NCBI GenBank assembly: GCA_030141605.1
Contig: JAQGDQ010000008.1
Span: forward strand, 1,414,501 to 1,478,500
Reading direction: 5' to 3'
DNA from: Tubiluchus corallicola
Lineage: Eukaryota > Priapulida > Priapulimorpha > Priapulimorphida > Tubiluchidae
Length of the DNA stretch: 64,000 bases
The position numbers and the translations under genes were made by a program. The notes under the pieces were generated by a model, which saw only the letters and a program-made list of their open reading frames with translations, ran no database searches and had not been told where the DNA came from. Positions 46,971 to 61,200 of the stretch are shown one piece after another (within the stretch, counting starts at the first letter, position 1; each line of letters opens with the position of its first letter).

Positions 46971-48007
46971 GCGAAGACCTTTGCACTTGCATCCATTCTG
47001 CACCGAGGCTTCAGGGTCAAATTTCACTCCAGTAAAGAACTGACAGCTTAACGCTGCCACCGTACTTACCTTTCCAATGTTTGCCAACGTTGACACGTGA
47101 TTATACGGCCAAGCCTTCTTTCAACATTACGACAGTAATATTGCCGACCAGGGCTGGGGCAATATATACCACCAATACATGCTATACTCTGTACACATCT
47201 CAGTTTAAATAAGGAACTAGGCGAGTTCCTCAATAAACATATTAAAATATTTCTTGAAGGTTGTCGTTATTACCTTTAATTTACTGCGCATTATTCAAAA
47301 CTTGAAATTTCAACTTATGAAACAAAATACAGCGGTCGCATCCGCAATACTACGGATAATATACAGAGGATGTTTTAGTCACATTAGGAGATGGCAAAGG
47401 AGACATTTACTTTATAGATGTGAAGTGCTACCTGTGGAATGCTTAAATAATTCTGTAGTGTGACGTGATAACATTGTATGACAAAGCTTTTGCAACTGTT
47501 ACGTTTTTCGCTGCTCTAAACAAAAAATTATTCTATGAAATTAATACGTCATATTTTTTAGCATTTAGATTAACAAAGATGCTTAAATGATTGTTAAAGT
47601 AGTTGCGAGACTTCATTACAGTATTTTAGTATATTTTTCGGTTAGTTTTTACCATTGACATGTAATGAAATGATATGCAAAGTAATTAAGGAGATTAAGG
47701 CATCAAAATACAATGCGATGTAGCGTAATGTAACGTAATATAGTGTAACGCAGTAATTTTGAAACTCAAAGTTAAACTATTTGACCAAAATTTCTGAATT
47801 AAAATGTCCCAGCGTACACGCTCAATCTTCAACCGTAGATTCACTATTATACTAAATATGCAACATAATATTTGTATACAATATAATGTAAGAAACGGTA
47901 GACACCTGAGACAAACAGTTCTCTCGCAAAAAAATAAACAAGTGCAAAGTTATGGACCTACGTATATGGCATTAATTTTTTTCTTATAAAGTTCGACATG
48001 CTGCGAG

Positions 48008-48075
48008 CTGGTGGCACTCAGTGGCAAAGGTTATTTAGGCATGTGGTAGTGGCGGGATCGATACCTAGTTATTAT
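48008..48075 (+). repeat. Possible tRNA-derived SINE head
   Basis: An A-box-like TGGCACTCAGTGG is followed about 40 bases later by a B-box-like GGGATCGATACC. About 400 bases downstream an A-rich AAATAAATAAATAAAC tail occurs at 48,472. The link between head and tail is a guess. Confidence 0.3.
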
Positions 48076-48279
48076 GGAATGAGACAATGAATAGGTAGAA
48101 GTGTAACGTTCAAATGTCATCTATTTACTCTTCCTGAACGAGATAAACAATGAATTAGAATTGCGTTCCTGAAAACGCCAATGGGTCTATATAAATACTG
48201 CAGTAAATTATTTAGTCAAAGAATTAATGAAAACCTTAATTTGCGCAATTACATATTGGGCAAATAATGAATTATTATC

Positions 48280-48320
48280 AACATCATCGTCGTCGTCGTC
48301 GTCGTCGTCATCATCATTAT
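48280..48320 (+). repeat. (CGT)n / (CAT)n microsatellite
   Basis: ATCATCGTCGTCGTCGTCG-type trinucleotide run, about 40 bases. Confidence 0.9.
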
Positions 48321-48945
48321 CAGCGTTATAATGGAAACCGATTTTCCAACAAATATTTGCAGACACACATAAGTATGGTAATTGTACTTTCCTACGTCCA
48401 TGTAACTCCTTTTATTTATTATTGTAAATTTTTGATTGTTTTATGCAAATAATTTTATTGTGAATATGGAAAAATAAATAAATAAACTTGAACAGAATGC
48501 TGTATTGAAGCAAAATTGTTGAAAACGCATTTAAACGAATTTAAAAAATCAATGCGAGGAAAAATATTAAACTGAATAATGTCGTTTTAGCGGATTAAAG
48601 GTTTTTAGAGTATAAAGCGGTTATTATGAACTATTTAATACAGTATAACGTTTTACTTCCTGCTTTTGAAGTGTTTTTATAGACATAAGGCACTTTTAAC
48701 GTCAGATTGCTGGCCGATTATCCGCAATTTGCTGGTGTTTTAACGTAATTAGTGATAACGTCTGTGTCTGAATGTGACTTACACCGGATTTAGTCAAGGT
48801 AAATAGGTCGAAATCAAATAAATGTATTTCATATGAATTTTTAACATTTTTATAACTCTGCCGTTCCAGTGCTTGTGTGAACTAAAAGGTTTCTGAATTG
48901 TTTATTATAATTATTAGTATTATTATTATTAACATTCTAGAAATA

Positions 48946-49128
48946 AAATTACCAAACGAAATTTCAAACCAGGATCTGTATAATAAAGTCAAGGCAGAGG
49001 AATGGTCAGTTAAAATCAAAAGGAGAAAATTAAGATGAATAGGACATGTTATACGACTACCAGATGACAATCCATTAAAATTAGCTTTCAAAGAAGCACT
49101 GCAGAAAGAAAAGAAACGACAAGGAGAG
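48946..49128 (+). mobile_element. Relic of a non-LTR retrotransposon ORF2 C-terminus
   Basis: Plus-strand translation gives KLPNEISNQDLYNKVKAEEW, then KIKRRKLR, a stop, IGHVIRLPDDNPLKLAFKEA and LQKEKKRQG. This is the W-[IS]-GHV-RL-DD...A...KRPRG-type tail seen after the RT of many LINEs. The stop sits where Trp is expected (TGG to TGA). A GATGATGATGATGATT tail follows. It differs from the CR1-like element at 2,190. Confidence 0.6.
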
Positions 49129-51475
49129 ATGATGATGATGATTAGTATTATATTATTTTGATTCAGTTAATATTATTATTTCCTATTTTGTTTCATTTAT
49201 ACATCTTTGCACAAACTATGGTTATAAAAATAATAAAATGGTACTACACGTAAAAATTCACAAAATTAATTAAACATGTAAATTTTTGCTGACATATTTC
49301 ATAACCTAGGCTTGTTTCGCTAAATCCTTCTATGTAAACATTTGTAATACGAGTTATGAATTATTAAAATAGAGTTCTGCTGTTGCTGTAACAGCATTTA
49401 AAAAGTGATCGTAAATCATGAGATTAGTCTAATAGGAAATTTTGAACACTTTGGTACTAAAATATGCTGATACTAAAACTTATTTGCCAAATATTTTTTC
49501 AAACTACAGATACCCACTTTTGGATAAATTCGATAATATGCCTTACTATTAAACTACTTGATTGTATCAAATCGCTAAGAAATTTTAATGTTTTTTCTGT
49601 ACCGGTAGCAATAAAAACGAATATCTACATAAAACAATTAAAGATTAGAATAATAATAACTGAAATTACAGGAAGAAAAACATGAAAAGAATATGAACTA
49701 AATAATGTAAGCTAATATACTTTCAAAAATATGCCAGTTTTATAAGTGACAATAGCTTCATAATGTTCAGTTGAGAAAATAGTAAAGATTGTCACGATTT
49801 CAGTGGAAAGTGGATTAAGAATGAGCTTATTAAACATACCATTACGTATTCTCATGTTTTGTCATCCACCGATGAATCAGTATGACCAATCATTGGCAGA
49901 CCTGTAACTTCGAACACAACACCTGCTATATTCTACACCTGCCTTAATTAAATTTAACCAAAAAGTATAACAACCGATAAAAAAGAAACAGATTACTGCA
50001 ATTTTTGTTTTAGTTTCTTCGACAAACGGCAAAGAAAAGTGATTTTATAAATTTAACTTTTCACTTCCTTACGAATTGTTTAACAACTGTTTTATCCCTA
50101 AAATCTTGAACGTGCATAGCGCAGCACGTAACAGCTGAAATTCACCTCAGAAACACGCACATTACACTAATTTGTATGTATACAGTATAAATTATAAACT
50201 TGTAGATTTTCGACAATATACAATTCATGATTTTACTAGGCGAAATTATAACAATACTCTCTGCTTCTACATTATAAAGGTCTGTTGGCTTGCAACAATT
50301 TATATTATTTTATTAGCATTTTCCCGTTTTATTTCTTTTTCTAATGTGAATATGTATGCCAAATCAACTCCGTTTTAATTTCCCGTTTTATTTCTATACG
50401 GCATTAGATTCGGTTTGCGTTGAAACTGACTGTGTTGAAATATTTTACATAACAGTAAAAGTGTGTCGTAAGTAAGTTTACGGCACGTAGAACAGCCTAA
50501 GTAAATATATTTTAGTTTACAGGTGGTGTAGTTAACGATGCTAGATGTCAATGTTTCAGTCTGGCACGGTTTTGTATGAAACGTTTTACAACACGAGTAG
50601 AGTGGAAAAGCTCAAAAACCTCTCCTTGTTGAGTTTACTACTCGTTACTGGTAACAAAAGCTATAGAACAATAAGGAATTGAAAAAACAATAAATAGTAA
50701 CTGTACCGTTTAGCTAATAAGAAATAAGCAAGAGATGAATACATCAGTGCACTGGTAAAGGTTTAAAAAAGAGTTAACTGCTGCATTAAATAAATAAAAA
50801 AACAAGAATTTTAAGAGAGTGCTGCGCAAATAACACAAATAACTCGCACGTTGTGGCTTAAGTGCAAATATTATAACAGTATAAAATACCTTAGTCACAA
50901 TAATTGACGAAAACACATTTGTTTGAATTATCTTGGAAAATTTATTCCAAAGAAATATAATTTTATTTCAACTTAACTGAAAAATGCTTTTGGAGTTGAA
51001 AAAAGAATGGGAATTTGGCAGAGTTGCTAAATGACCAAATGTTTTTGTAAGAGCCTAGTTGACGTTCGGGAACAGGTGAAACTCAACTGTTGGCTTCATG
51101 TAAAAATGGACAAAACAAACAGATCATTCACACTTATCATACATTTATTATATTCACGTTTATGAAAGAAACGCCAAATGTGCAAGTTCTCTGTTAAGTA
51201 TGAGACAGACACAAGTATCCAAATACGTTTATTGCCTTTAATTCCTGCATTTTTTCTCTCTGTTTGTTTTATTGAGTTTAGCCTTCAGAACAGGTACGAT
51301 AATTAGTATTTTATAGTTTAGATGTGCTTGCTAAGATTAATGTTAATATGCTTAGCACGTTTATTATTACTTCTACCATTTTTATTAGTTTTACCTATTG
51401 GCATTGCCATGATGACAAATGGAATGGATGATAAATAAGTAAATATATTATTAAATAGCTAAATAAATAAATAAT

Positions 51476-51629
51476 TTGGTCACCTACGAGTAACAGGGCA
51501 CACACCTGTGCTTAATCTCGGGATACCCATCTTTCTCACTGTCAACTTTTTACACTAACATGTGTAGGACGACAGGGGTGGGAAGGTAGGACAAAGTCAC
51601 CCAGAGTGTGTGACTGCCCAGGTGACCAA
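51476..51629. repeat. Short inverted-repeat element (possible MITE)
   Basis: TTGGTCACCT at 51,476 and AGGTGACCAA ending 51,629 are perfect 10-base inverted repeats flanking 134 bases. An A/T-rich AAATAAATAAATAAT tail directly precedes the left end. Could be chance plus a retroelement tail. Confidence 0.3.
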
Positions 51630-53908
51630 TTGATCTTGGTAACAGTCTCAGCATCGAATAAGTGCTATCCGATACCCATGTCACCCATTAAACACCGTTT
51701 ATGGAGTGTTTAGGAGTATAATCATGGTTTGCAATGTAGGTGACGCAAATGCGCTTGCGCTTATATGCTAGACGCGTACGATAGTTATTTGTGGTGTATT
51801 AGTCGTGTTATCACCGCTGTAGCCCAGTTTTCTCTGACTGAACATCCTGCCTCCGTAGTGCATAGTCACCACCTGATGTGCTAACAGCTGTTTATTGGCT
51901 GAGCTCATACTAGCGTTTTGTTAACTGTCGCACCACGACCATTCACACTGTTGCAAAGTTCTAAGCCAAATGCAAATACCGTAACGATATGCGTCAGCTA
52001 TGTAGCCAGTCATAACGACATGAGTTCAGACTGCTACGCCAGAGGAAAATGGTTGAAGTTGATGCTTTGCCAAGAAGACAATTTCACTTTGGCCAGTCAG
52101 AAGATGTGCCGGCTGCGTGGCAACGCAACCAATGTGTAGTTATTAGAATAGTTCAAAACATCACTAATAAGACGTTTTCTAGCAAATTTATAAGCTGAAA
52201 GACATATTTTCATATATTAATCGTCATGTACTTAAATACCTTGTAAATAATAAGTGCACGCTCCTACTATTTAGGAATCCCTTCCTTTCTCTTTCTTTTT
52301 GTCTTTCCGGTTCCTGTTTTGTCTTGTCCTGCTCGATTTCTTATCCTCCTATTTTTATTATCTTTCCCTCCTTGTGGCTTTTTATTTTTTATATACTTTT
52401 TTGAATTTTATTGCTAATGAATCGTAATTATTTTAATAGTACAATTAGAATTTTGAATCTATATAACAATTTATTGTTAGAAATTGCTATTGACAAAAAT
52501 CCTAATCATCTAAATTCTCATTTTAATTTTACTTAATTTATAGAAACTGTTATAGTATCATGCTAGTTTACTGAAGCATATAGAATAATGTGCGAAACAT
52601 TGTCCATGATTTTAAATAAATTTGGAACTTATACATGCTAGTTTTTTTATTTAATGCTTATTACAGTAAAGTTAATTTATCTGTGGTTGGTGACGCAATA
52701 TCATTGTGAGTACTGCATGCAATGAAAGAAAAAACATATACAGGCGTATGGAATCCATATTTACAAAATTATTCGTAGGCTAGTGAGCTGCAAGCAACTT
52801 TATAACTTTCTTAACAATGCTGGGCACATGTTTTTTTTACAAATGCAGATAATGACATCGAATTTCAGTATATTTTTAGATTAATTACTATAATAAGGTT
52901 TGTTTCGCCGTGATGCGGTTCTAGTTCTCGTTGAGCATGTAATAAGTTTTTATGAGTTTTTATGATTGTGACGTCACAATGACAACGGACATATCTGACA
53001 AAAAAAGGCAGTCTGACAAAAAAACTCAACCCTATATCTCGCATAACGGATTAATTTAAAAGCTTTTATTCTATAGTTGAAATTAGTTTTTGAAATGTTG
53101 TACACAACGGCAACTTTGAAAAGAGATTCAAAGAATTTCGACCAATAGATAATTCCAAATTGTTGAGAAAACGCGTGACATCAGGTTAAAAGTCTTTAGG
53201 TTAATTAAACTAGATTAAGTATGCAATAATAAGTGGATGACTTAAAAAGACTAAACGAAAACAAATCTTTATCCCAATTATAACAGGTTTTGTATATTTA
53301 AGGCGCAAATTATGTTAACGTGTTCGTTTTCTTTGCATTTAACCCACAATAAATAAAGAAGTTATCATCATCTATGCAAGTTATTTTTTCGCAATTCCCG
53401 AACTGTACTCGAACACTAGACCAGTTGTCCTGTTATTGTAGGAATTCACTACCGGGCGTTGTATTTACGAAAAACAGAAGGTCAGAATACATGCGGTTAA
53501 TACAATAAATCATTGATGCACTCAGCTTTCCGGGCTCTATGTACCACTACGCCTAAGATAAAACAGCGAAGATAATTGTTCGAGTAATCCCGTAGAATAA
53601 GCAGCAAGTATAAAAGCGTTCACCAAAGTTAAACAACCATTTTGCAGTGTACAATTGAAAGTCTGTTTACAGTGAGAGCGTTAGTAATTCGAATGACGCC
53701 ATTGGTAAAGAAATAACCCGCGATTGTGTCATCATTCAATTGGACATTTTCTAATTAGGTATGATGTTGTGATTTTATGGTTTTTAAAAGGTTTGACATC
53801 ATGTGTCTTGTGATGTGCGAACAAAGTTCTAAGATATTTTTCTGTAAGCTTATCGCTAGTTTCAAGGGAGGTTTTCCCAGTGCTTCATTGTCACAGCGCG
53901 TGTTGAGA

Positions 53909-54070
53909 CTAACGGCGCGTTCAGACTAGTTAACTCGTCAAGTAACTCGCAAGTGTGTTCAAATAGTATCGGAAGGATTGCAATTTCTTGCCGACAGTAA
54001 TTCGCAAAGCAGTTCACATTTGCGAATTTGCTGTCAGAGAGAAAACTCGCTAGTCTGAATGCGCCGTTAG
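53909..54070. mobile_element. 162-bp MITE with 21-bp terminal inverted repeats
   Basis: Left end CTAACGGCGCGTTCAGACTAG and right end CTAGTCTGAATGCGCCGTTAG are inverted repeats with one mismatch. The interior has further symmetry (AACTCGCAAG, AAACTCGC, TTCGCAAA / TTTGCGAA). The GGCGCGTTCA-type end is common in Harbinger/hAT-related MITEs. Target duplications are not obvious. Confidence 0.75.
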
Positions 54071-57000
54071 ACATCTTTCACACACTGCGTTTTTACTCTC
54101 TTGTACAGGGTGTTACAAAAAGAACAGTCCGCAAATAATTTTAATCATACCAATATTACACCATAGAAAATCTGTGTGGTTTATACCAAGTTATAATATA
54201 TGGTAGGTAAATTGGCATAATTATAACGTCATAGTATAACGTTGCCTTTCATGCTATAATGTTGAAATCAATGTTCATTTTGTCATATTTGCCATACTTC
54301 TAAAGCATGGTTTTAAAACTTTTAAAAAGTTGCTGATAACAAAAGTGCGTCTGTTACACCGTGTTTTTATAACTTTTTTGTGTGGAGCTTTAACTTTTTT
54401 ATCGTCTTCTTCTCCATCTTCTGGCTTTTCCAGTGCATTTCATTCTCAACCAAGAAATGTTTTCAGCTTGACATTCAATTTGTATAGTTCTTTTCTATTC
54501 TGTAAGTCTTATCCTCAAGTAATCGTTTGTCCTGGAAGGAATAAATATAAAAGTCATGAATGATATTAGTGAAGCTGAGAACGAAGCCGAAGAAGTAATC
54601 TTCTTATTGTGCGGTACATCAGTTGGCTAATATAAAATATAATGGCTAGCAATTATAATAAAAAATTGTTTTAATTATTTATAAGCTTAAAATCAAGAGA
54701 TAATTATTAATGATGGTACAAATACAAAGTTAATCTAATTTTCAATTCAAACTTTGAAGCACAGGAAATGTGAAAAAAATTGGAACACCGCCTGGATTTG
54801 AATTAGGGACTTTCTGCTTACGAGGTAGACGCCGGTTTATCAAAGTTTAGTTTCAAAGTTAAATTATTTGAGAGCTTGTACTATCAAAAATGATTCTATT
54901 TTAAAATAACACCGCAATGAAGCCAGCAAAACCTTGTATTAAATACAGTAAGCTATAAGTTTTCTTCTGAATGTGGAAACTGGAAATGTGGCAATATGAG
55001 TACATGTTTATAGAAATAAGATTCTCATAACTAATTTGATAGGAGGTGCTAATTTGATAAATCCTTTTGAAGGCTTCTTAAAACGTGTGCGGTTATAGTT
55101 AACGGGAAACGATTACTTTGTAAAAAATTCAACAGATAAGAGGTTCGATGGATTAAACCGAATTTATAAGCAACTGTTCCGCATTGAGACATAACAGGGT
55201 AAAAATATGAGAAGCTGTAACAAACGGATACGAGGCCGTCCGACCAAACTGTCGACATTTAGGAATTAATGACTGAGAGATCTTGAGAACGTCTTTAATT
55301 CAAGGAGCTGTAAAAATGCCTAATATGGTAATAAAGTTTAGACGGACGCTGATTCTAACTTCTGCGCATTTTTTACTTCTGTTCCATGTCACTGTCCTGT
55401 TTTCGTACTATTTCAAACAAGTAATTTACTTATGTATGCACACCAATATGTGTCTATAGTCGAAATTCGCCGGCTGCAATCTTTTGTTGATTCGAGATCG
55501 CGTGCTCGTTCTGTTCTACATAACAATAACGATGTAGTTATGAGGTTACTAATTCTGAAAATATATCCGTTAAAACCTAGATACAAAAGAGATGTGTTAC
55601 TTTTGCACCTTATTGTGTCGGATACCTACTTTAGTACGTGCAGCCTGTAGGATGTGTGCTTCCTATATAGAAACTTCTAAATAAATTAACCGCAATTATA
55701 AAAATTGCTGACCATGCAGTTGTTGAACAAATTAGAATTTTTTATCCTCGAGAGAAAGAAAGAAAAAGGAATGTAAGAGAAGGAAAAATCTTGTGGTTTT
55801 ATAAGCCTTAGCCCGGTGCGTGGCTCTTCTTCGAGTAAAAGGAGACTATTGATCATTTTGTCTACTTAAACTTTAAGGCTTGAAATTATAAATGCCATGC
55901 ACAGATGTGTAGGTGCCAAATATATAGAAAAGTGCTGAAAATTAAAAATACTGACTTAGTAATCAGTCAAAGTATAGTTTACAAGAGAAAAGATGTATGA
56001 GCGTTTAGAGGCTAACAAGGCTCAAACTTACGAAAGTTATCTAGAGTGCTGAATGCAATTAATTAACATTTTGGACTTCCCTTCTTCAGTAACAGATTAT
56101 AACTGTAAATCAATTCATAACACTTTTTGAGGCACATATGTTTATATTTTGTCAGTTGGTATCTCCCATTACTATGACATCAGCTTATAACATTTCGGAA
56201 CTGCAAGCGAATCATTTAGTCGCTCTGTTGAATTTGATCTAGACTTTTTATCGCACGTCAAAAGTGCCAATTTTGATATTATATATCCATCGATCGTTTT
56301 GCAGATAATCCGTGGGCAAATAATGAATTTTGTTCCAGCTGGACATCTAAACAACTTAAAAATTTTCAACTGTTTTTCCTTGTTTGCTAGATTTGCGATC
56401 TGTGTAGCTCACAGTGCGTGTACTTACTGTGGTATTTTGGAAATCAATAAACAAAACTAAATTAAACTCGTACAGGTTTCACCTGCTAAGCAATTCTAAA
56501 GCATAACAATGCATGCTCTTATTAAAGATTATTATGTTTATTATATATTATGTTTTAATTATTCACTTTCTAGATAAACTGCAAGTGGACATTGACCCAG
56601 ACTTTTGTCTTCTTTACAAGGTATTGTTTAGTTTTGATTTCTCTTTTCCTATTCCTTTTGAGTTGTTATTTGTTAGGAGGTAGACTGATGTTTCTGAGCA
56701 TCATACTCACACTGACCTTCTCAGTTGCTCAAACCGCTAACAATTAGTACAAATTATCTTTACCTAAGGCTTAGATAAAAACTTTTGGATGTGTATGCCT
56801 TTAAAAGTCAGAGATCATATTGAGCATTTTAAAGAACTGCTTCATGTGTCGCTCAAACTTGTGTCAACTTTTGTCTGAACTACAGTTCTGAGTAGTTTTG
56901 CAAGAAACATTAGTTAATATCATCGTGTATGAACGGTACTATAATTGCAGTTAAACTAATAATCAAAGTGATTAATTATTCATTAGTGGATTCACTTCGT

Positions 57001-58245
57001 TTACTTGCTCACCAATGCATTTATTCAATTTTTTTTCTTGTTTGCATTTATTCATTCACCCTCTCATTCGCTCTCGCTCTTACACTCTAACGTATTAGCC
57101 GTGCAACAAAAAACTCGAAAAATTTGGTTCAGTAGTTTTAGTAATTCTTTTTGACCTTTTCTCTTTTTTGTCCTTTTTCGTTCACCTGAAGAAGAACTAT
57201 AGTGGTAGTTAGTCCTAGTTTTTTAATTTTGGGATTTTTTATTCATATTCACTTTGGGGTTTTAAAGAAGTATTTGTATGTCACTTGAAGACGTAATCGC
57301 TGTGCTTTATTACGTAGCAGTCTAAAAATGTAAAAAATAAATAAATAACCTACACGCTATTGCACTTGTTTAAGTAGTTAATTAAGTTGTTTGTTTCCTT
57401 TTGTTTATTTGTTTGTTTCTTCTTAGTTAGTTAGTCAATTAATTAACTTGGTGTGCTAGTTAATTTATTTAGTAACATTACGAACACTAACTTAATTTAG
57501 TTAAAACTGAATACTGTTTAATGTTTGTATAAACTTATTACAGTTAGGTGAATGGTACTTTGATTTTGTTTCAATGCTTCAGTCATTGCCCAAGTGCATC
57601 GTAAACAATCATACATTTTGCACGCGCGTTGAAGCGACTTACTACGTCTGGCTTGAATCATAATGTTGTCCATTGAGCCAAGTAATTTGCCAATTACAAG
57701 GCACTTTTCATTTTCGCTCCATCATCTATGTACCACCGGGTCGTCATAGTCCAATTATTGAACAAACACACTACATCCAGGAAATTGAAATTTCACCCAA
57801 TAAGAAACTGTTACACGGCGGTGGTGGTCGAGATAAACCAGGTAACGCTGTTAGGCGAGGGGGTGTTTGCACAGATCTCAATTAAAACAAAAACATGTCG
57901 AGTGGGTGAATGGTTTGACAGGACCGACCCGGAACCGCATTCTCAGTTTCAAAAGAACCAATTAATGTTCATGGGATAGGTATGCGATATTCTGCACTGC
58001 TCCTGATGCAAGGCAGGTTTCACGCGTCACACGAAAAGAAATATCTATAGCAGTGTTCAGTGCGCAGTTTTTTTTATAAAGAATTGATGGCTATTATAAC
58101 TTCTATTGAGATTTTTACATATAGTTTTTGACATTAATGTGTGTCATATATTCATTATTCAGTTATGCTTTAAATTTTTATAATGTTTATGCTTTGATGC
58201 TTTTGTTTATAATGCCAAGTGTAGTGCGAATTTCTTCTATTGCAG

Positions 58246-61200
58246 GTGCATCTGATTGGAGAATGAAAACACCTGTAACGGTTGCTATACTTGTTGTCGT
58301 AAGTTCAGATTTGTGTAACTATAATTCCGTTAATTCATTCTTTTAAGTATTACATAGAAAATTAAAGTTTATTTGTTGTTGTTTTTTCGTGCCTTCGAGC
58401 CTTTTGCACAAAATCATTGCAATTGTGCATGTTATACGAGCAACGATCTTACTTAAAATGACATATCGAGTACTGAAAATTTTTTAGCGATTAACTTTGC
58501 AGAGGTTAGATTCGCAATATAGTCAGAACACTCAGAATTATTTACAAAAATACGAAAACAAATGCTGCGCAAGTGTCTAGCCGATAAATCATGCCACAAA
58601 ATTATTTTTTGTGTTTTTAGTAACTAAGACAAAAATTTTGATACATTTTGCAGCTCAATGTTAACATGTACAGAAGTGAAACAAATTTCATTAGATTCAT
58701 TCTAAGCTTTTAATAAATAATTTAAATTATTTAATGAGTCAAGAAGTCGAGTTAATGGGATTGAGGAAACAGAATTATTTTGCTTAAAAACCATCGTGTT
58801 TTTCTCAAAAAAGAAAAAGATTTTCACGAGAAATGTGACTATGTTCTGTTTTGACTACATAAGTAGTTGAGTCAGTTGAATAACGTGTTTTTATCCATTT
58901 TCCTTTTAGCTTGTATCATGTACTGTGGCGGAACAAGAAATTGATCAAGGAGTTAAGGGAGTTGACCCAGCACTCGATGACACTGAAAACACTGAAAAAG
59001 CACAGAACGATGAATCTAAAGCAGTTAATTCACAAGATGCTGGCAGAACTGGACAATATCAACTGCACGAACCACCTGATTACGACTACAATCCTTACCA
59101 ACAGCAAGGTAACTATTGAAAAACAATAACAGCACACCCAGGTAGCACAACGTATTGTCACTATATGATTACAGTCTTGTCAGGGACTTGGCAAACAATG
59201 TTTTCAAAAAAATATTTTCGCCATTTTGGTTCAATGTGGTATATTTTTGTTCAACATTGGTTCCATCTTGGTACAAATATTGTACGACAATATTTTATAA
59301 CCATGTTCAGACGAGATTGTATATATTTATTACCCACATGGGTACAACATTGGACCAACATTGTCATTTAATATTGGAAACACGTATCTTGCACATATTG
59401 ATCAAAAACATTATACAGTGTGGTAGCAATTTTGTTCTGCCGCCGAATTCTCGTCGCCAGGGTAACTACAATAACACCGCAAATTAACCATTTTAAATAT
59501 AACCTTTCTACAAAGTACAAGGAACAGAATCAATAGCAGTAATATGCGAGAAACAACATTGTATGTAAAATTGTATTTTATAAAATAGGTACAATATTGT
59601 CTCTTGCATATTACCATGATTGTTTCTATTGCTTAACCTGTTTATAGCACAGATTTTGCCACAGTAGTGTAAATAAATCATAATCTATATAGGATAATAT
59701 TAGCACAATGACAGTAAGACAGATAATATAGTAACGAACAGTATTGATGTTTAGGTGCAGTACCAGTTCAGGATCCATCATACGACAGTCGTCAAGGTGG
59801 ATACGATCCATATAACGGACCACAAGGTGCCAAAGAAAAATATGGACCGGTAATAGGAGGAAGCAATCCAACAGTAAGGAACCAATCTATGTTGTTAATT
59901 AACATAGCTTATTTCAAGCTAAAATAATATACGACTAGATTCAGCGTACCAGACATGTACTTTAAATGGTTTGTTGGTTTCCCAATATATTTTGAAAAAC
60001 ACGGGAGGATTTTTTGAACACACGAAATTTGTTAAATTCTTCTCAGGGTAACACAGCAAACTTCATTTCAGTTTGGTTACTCCCTTGCGAAGTGTTCCAT
60101 AAAGAGGTCTGTTTCGCTGTGATGTTATTTCTAACTGCGTTGATAGCTGAATACCTAGAGTCATTTAAGTTGTTGTTTTGCCCACTTTGCGCGATCTATA
60201 TCCCGTGAAATCTACTCGTAATTTAGCCCCCAAATACACCTAAGCGACTGGAACATTGTTACATTATAAAACACGTAAAGCTCACAAACTGTATAACCTG
60301 TTTGTTTAAATACGGAAATCTGCCAACGTTAAATCTGGTCCTACATCAACTAGCATGGCAGTAATAACGATTGCTTTTGTATTAAATGATATGCCTGTGG
60401 TTAAAACTATAATCATTATTTGCCGGATAATCATTATACTCACTTATCAGTGGTTAATGCTTTCACTTATCTACCTAATAACAAATCTCAATACAGGCCT
60501 TTGTAATGTAAAGTGTTACTGTGAACTGTTCTGGTATTACAAGTGTTTCAGTGTGGTGCAATTGCGCGTGCGGTATGGATGTCAAGTAAACATGACTGCT
60601 CTATTAGCTGGCGAAGTCAAACATAAATTATATTGCTCCTCTAGTGACATTGTGACATGGAAACAGATAAGAAAACAATAATTTCACAGAAATTTATTTA
60701 AAGTCTTAGTAACGTTTTTGCTTTTGTTAGTGCTTGATTTGATTTGAGCAATTTTATTAATTTATAATTATTCCTCTTACAATAAATCAAATAAACTTAA
60801 TTTAATAATTATGGTAAAATGGGCCAATGTCTCACGCTGACTAATGTCGGACAGCTCGTTTCAGGCTTTACCAAAAATAAAATAGTATAGACGCTGTTTT
60901 CACTCTCCTTAATTAGGAAATGGATAACGAGATAATGGATACTTGTCATCCCTATTCTTATCTTTTCGAAATGGAGGTTGTGAACCCGTCGGGAGTATAT
61001 CTAAGTCAGTAATAACGTCACTGACCCACGACTCAGTCATAGTTATCAAATTGCAGTTATGGAATAAAGATAAAGTTAATATATTTCAGATAACTTGGGT
61101 TCTACGGTAACACTATTCACATTCAAACGAACAAAATTTTTACGGATTACTGGACTCTTTATGGGGCCAGGACCAGGATTTTTATGTACATCACCTCACA

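Larger units (their letters stand above)
47100..58245. other. Gene-poor intergenic region between HNF4 and the ZP gene
   Basis: Eleven kilobases with no splice-consistent coding segment that I recognise. Individual repeat relics are listed separately. The promoters of the divergent HNF4 and ZP genes, and a probable noncoding first exon of the ZP gene, should lie at its two ends. Confidence 0.5.

Noticed and set aside
51918-52139. 73-codon + strand frame
   Set aside because: No signal peptide, domain or splice partner recognised; isolated in intergenic DNA.
54780-54845. tRNA-like B box on the minus strand (AATTCAAATCC)
   Set aside because: No matching A box at a plausible distance and the T-arm does not pair.
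57673-57979. Two overlapping + strand frames (70-83 codons) upstream of the ZP gene
   Set aside because: No domain and no in-frame splice link to 58,246; might be part of the noncoding first exon, but unsupported.
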